The notes under the pieces: model-generated
What the model saw: the letters and a program-made list of their open reading frames with translations, nothing else
What the model was told of the DNA's origin: nothing
Databases searched by the model: none
Made by a program: the position numbers and the translations under genes
Assembly: GCF_947259345.1 (NCBI RefSeq)
Contig: NZ_CAMYLS010000006.1
Location: 28,861-92,860, forward strand
DNA length: 64,000 nucleotides
Direction of reading: 5' to 3'
Origin: an uncultured Maricaulis sp.
GTDB taxonomy: Bacteria > Pseudomonadota > Alphaproteobacteria > Caulobacterales > Maricaulaceae
Shown here: piece by piece, positions 63,305-64,000 of the stretch
How the letters are laid out: each line of letters opens with the position of its first letter
Position numbering within the stretch: the stretch's first letter is position 1

Positions 63305-64000
63305 ATGATGAAGAAACGGCTTTTTACGGCGGTCGCCGTTGGGGCCTTCTTGGCAGCGGGTCCTGCGTTCGCTGACGAAGGCTGGTATGTGCGTGGCGCC
63401 GTCGGTTACGGTGGCCCGGGTGACACGGATGTCTCCGGTTCGCTGAATGGTGAAATTCAAGGCGAAGGCAATTACCGCGAAGCGGTTGCGCTGGGCTATG
63501 AATGGATGGACGGGTTCCGCCTCGAGGGCGAACTGGCGCACCGCTACAATGATACCGGTGCTGTTGGTGGCTTCGAGCACAGCATGAGCGACTTCCAGAT
63601 TTGGTCGCTGATGGCAAATGCGATCTTCGATTTCAACCCGGATGGCACCTACCACCCGTATGTTGGTTTGGGGCTCGGCCTTGCTGACGTCAGCGGCACG
63701 CTGGCAGGTTTCTCGGCGGGCACCTCCCCGGTCAATCCGACAGCTGCGGATTATGTTATCGCTCAGGATTCCGATAATCCGTTCGCGTGGCAGGTCATGG
63801 CTGGTGTCGGTTGGGATCTGACCGAGCGCCTGACGCTGGACACGGAATATCGCTATTTCTCCACCGGCAGCACGGACTATGCTCCGGGCGTAAGCGTCGA
63901 TGGTCTGGGTGGTCACGAAGTGTGGCTTGGCCTGCGTTACTCCTTCGCAGCTCCGCCGCCTCCGCCGCCTCCGCCGCCGCCGCCCCCGCCGCCGCCTCCG
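63305..64000 (+). CDS. OmpA-like outer membrane beta-barrel protein (3' end cut by window)
   Basis: 232 codons are open to the window end. A signal peptide (MMKKRLFTAVAVGAF..., cleaved after AFA at about 24) leads into an eight-strand barrel of OmpA type: GWYVRGAVGYGG, YREAVALGYEW, FRLEGELAHRYN, YHPYVGLGLGLADV, FAWQVMAGVGWD, LTLDTEYRYF and the barrel end HEVWLGLRYSF. Then a run of at least 16 prolines begins, the hinge that usually precedes a peptidoglycan-binding OmpA domain beyond the window. The ATG at 63308 is an alternative start. Confidence 0.88.
   Translation, partial: MMKKRLFTAVAVGAFLAAGPAFADEGWYVRGAVGYGGPGDTDVSGSLNGEIQGEGNYREAVALGYEWMDGFRLEGELAHRYNDTGAVGGFEHSMSDFQIWSLMANAIFDFNPDGTYHPYVGLGLGLADVSGTLAGFSAGTSPVNPTAADYVIAQDSDNPFAWQVMAGVGWDLTERLTLDTEYRYFSTGSTDYAPGVSVDGLGGHEVWLGLRYSFAAPPPPPPPPPPPPPPPP

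Overview
This window looks like a chromosomal segment of a GC-rich, free-living alphaproteobacterium. The gene order scpA-scpB-tatABC-serS-surE-pcm-nlpD-yajC-secD-secF, the GTTC-N7-GTTC type SOS boxes, the IscA-type gene opposite dgt, and the many secreted or lipid-anchored hydrolases fit the Caulobacterales/Maricaulales group. Maricaulis or a close relative is my best guess, from memory of gene order and not from any search. No phage, transposase, integrase, CRISPR array or rRNA was seen.

Layout. 1-2061: end of an adaptor gene followed by the ATPase and permease of a MacB-type efflux or lipoprotein-release transporter. 2106-6642: exonuclease III, small envelope proteins, an M1-like secreted metalloprotease, a nitroreductase, a DUF1428 protein and an IscA-type iron-sulfur carrier. 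6737-20839: a long forward block of housekeeping genes covering dNTP hydrolysis (dgt), a SPOR cell-wall protein, muropeptide recycling (nagZ), condensin partners (scpAB), Tat export (tatABC), seryl-tRNA synthetase, surE, pcm, the division factor nlpD and the Sec accessory proteins (yajC, secDF). 20933-30196: a PuuD-like membrane protein, a serine hydrolase, Fe-superoxide dismutase, a degenerate squalene-synthase-fold protein, an SDR, trmFO, a TonB-like secreted protein and a pair of paralogous polytopic membrane proteins. 30245-33964: uvrA and ssb, divergent, each preceded by a good LexA-type box.

33933-44178 is the most unusual part. It holds a BlaI-type repressor with a clear dyad operator and an M56 (BlaR1-like) protease whose C-terminus is an ankyrin array, an NDUFA9/DoxX-like fusion, a Tat-type kelch protein next to a nucleotide-pyrophosphatase-like lipoprotein, a protein joining a ribbon-helix-helix-like head to a membrane segment and EF-hands, and a serine hydrolase divergent from a minimal ToxR/CadC-like membrane regulator. 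44800-54115: gyrA, coaD, two cyclophilins, an AhpD-like protein, an EEP hydrolase, queA, tgt and a GNAT. 54147-64000: a lipoprotein, tRNA-Lys(TTT), a palindrome-rich gap, a carboxylesterase, an Lrp regulator overlapping tail-to-tail with a leucine-type dehydrogenase, a CPA2 antiporter, an L,D-transpeptidase and the start of an OmpA-like barrel protein cut by the window end.

The two large gaps (44179-44799 and 54970-55825) carry at least three related, roughly 105-bp palindromic repeats bounded by CCGTCATCC-like and GGATGACGG-like arms, plus other long inverted repeats. They look like a dispersed REP-type family. All function calls rest on motifs read by eye, and starts were moved inward where a ribosome binding site or signal peptide supported it.
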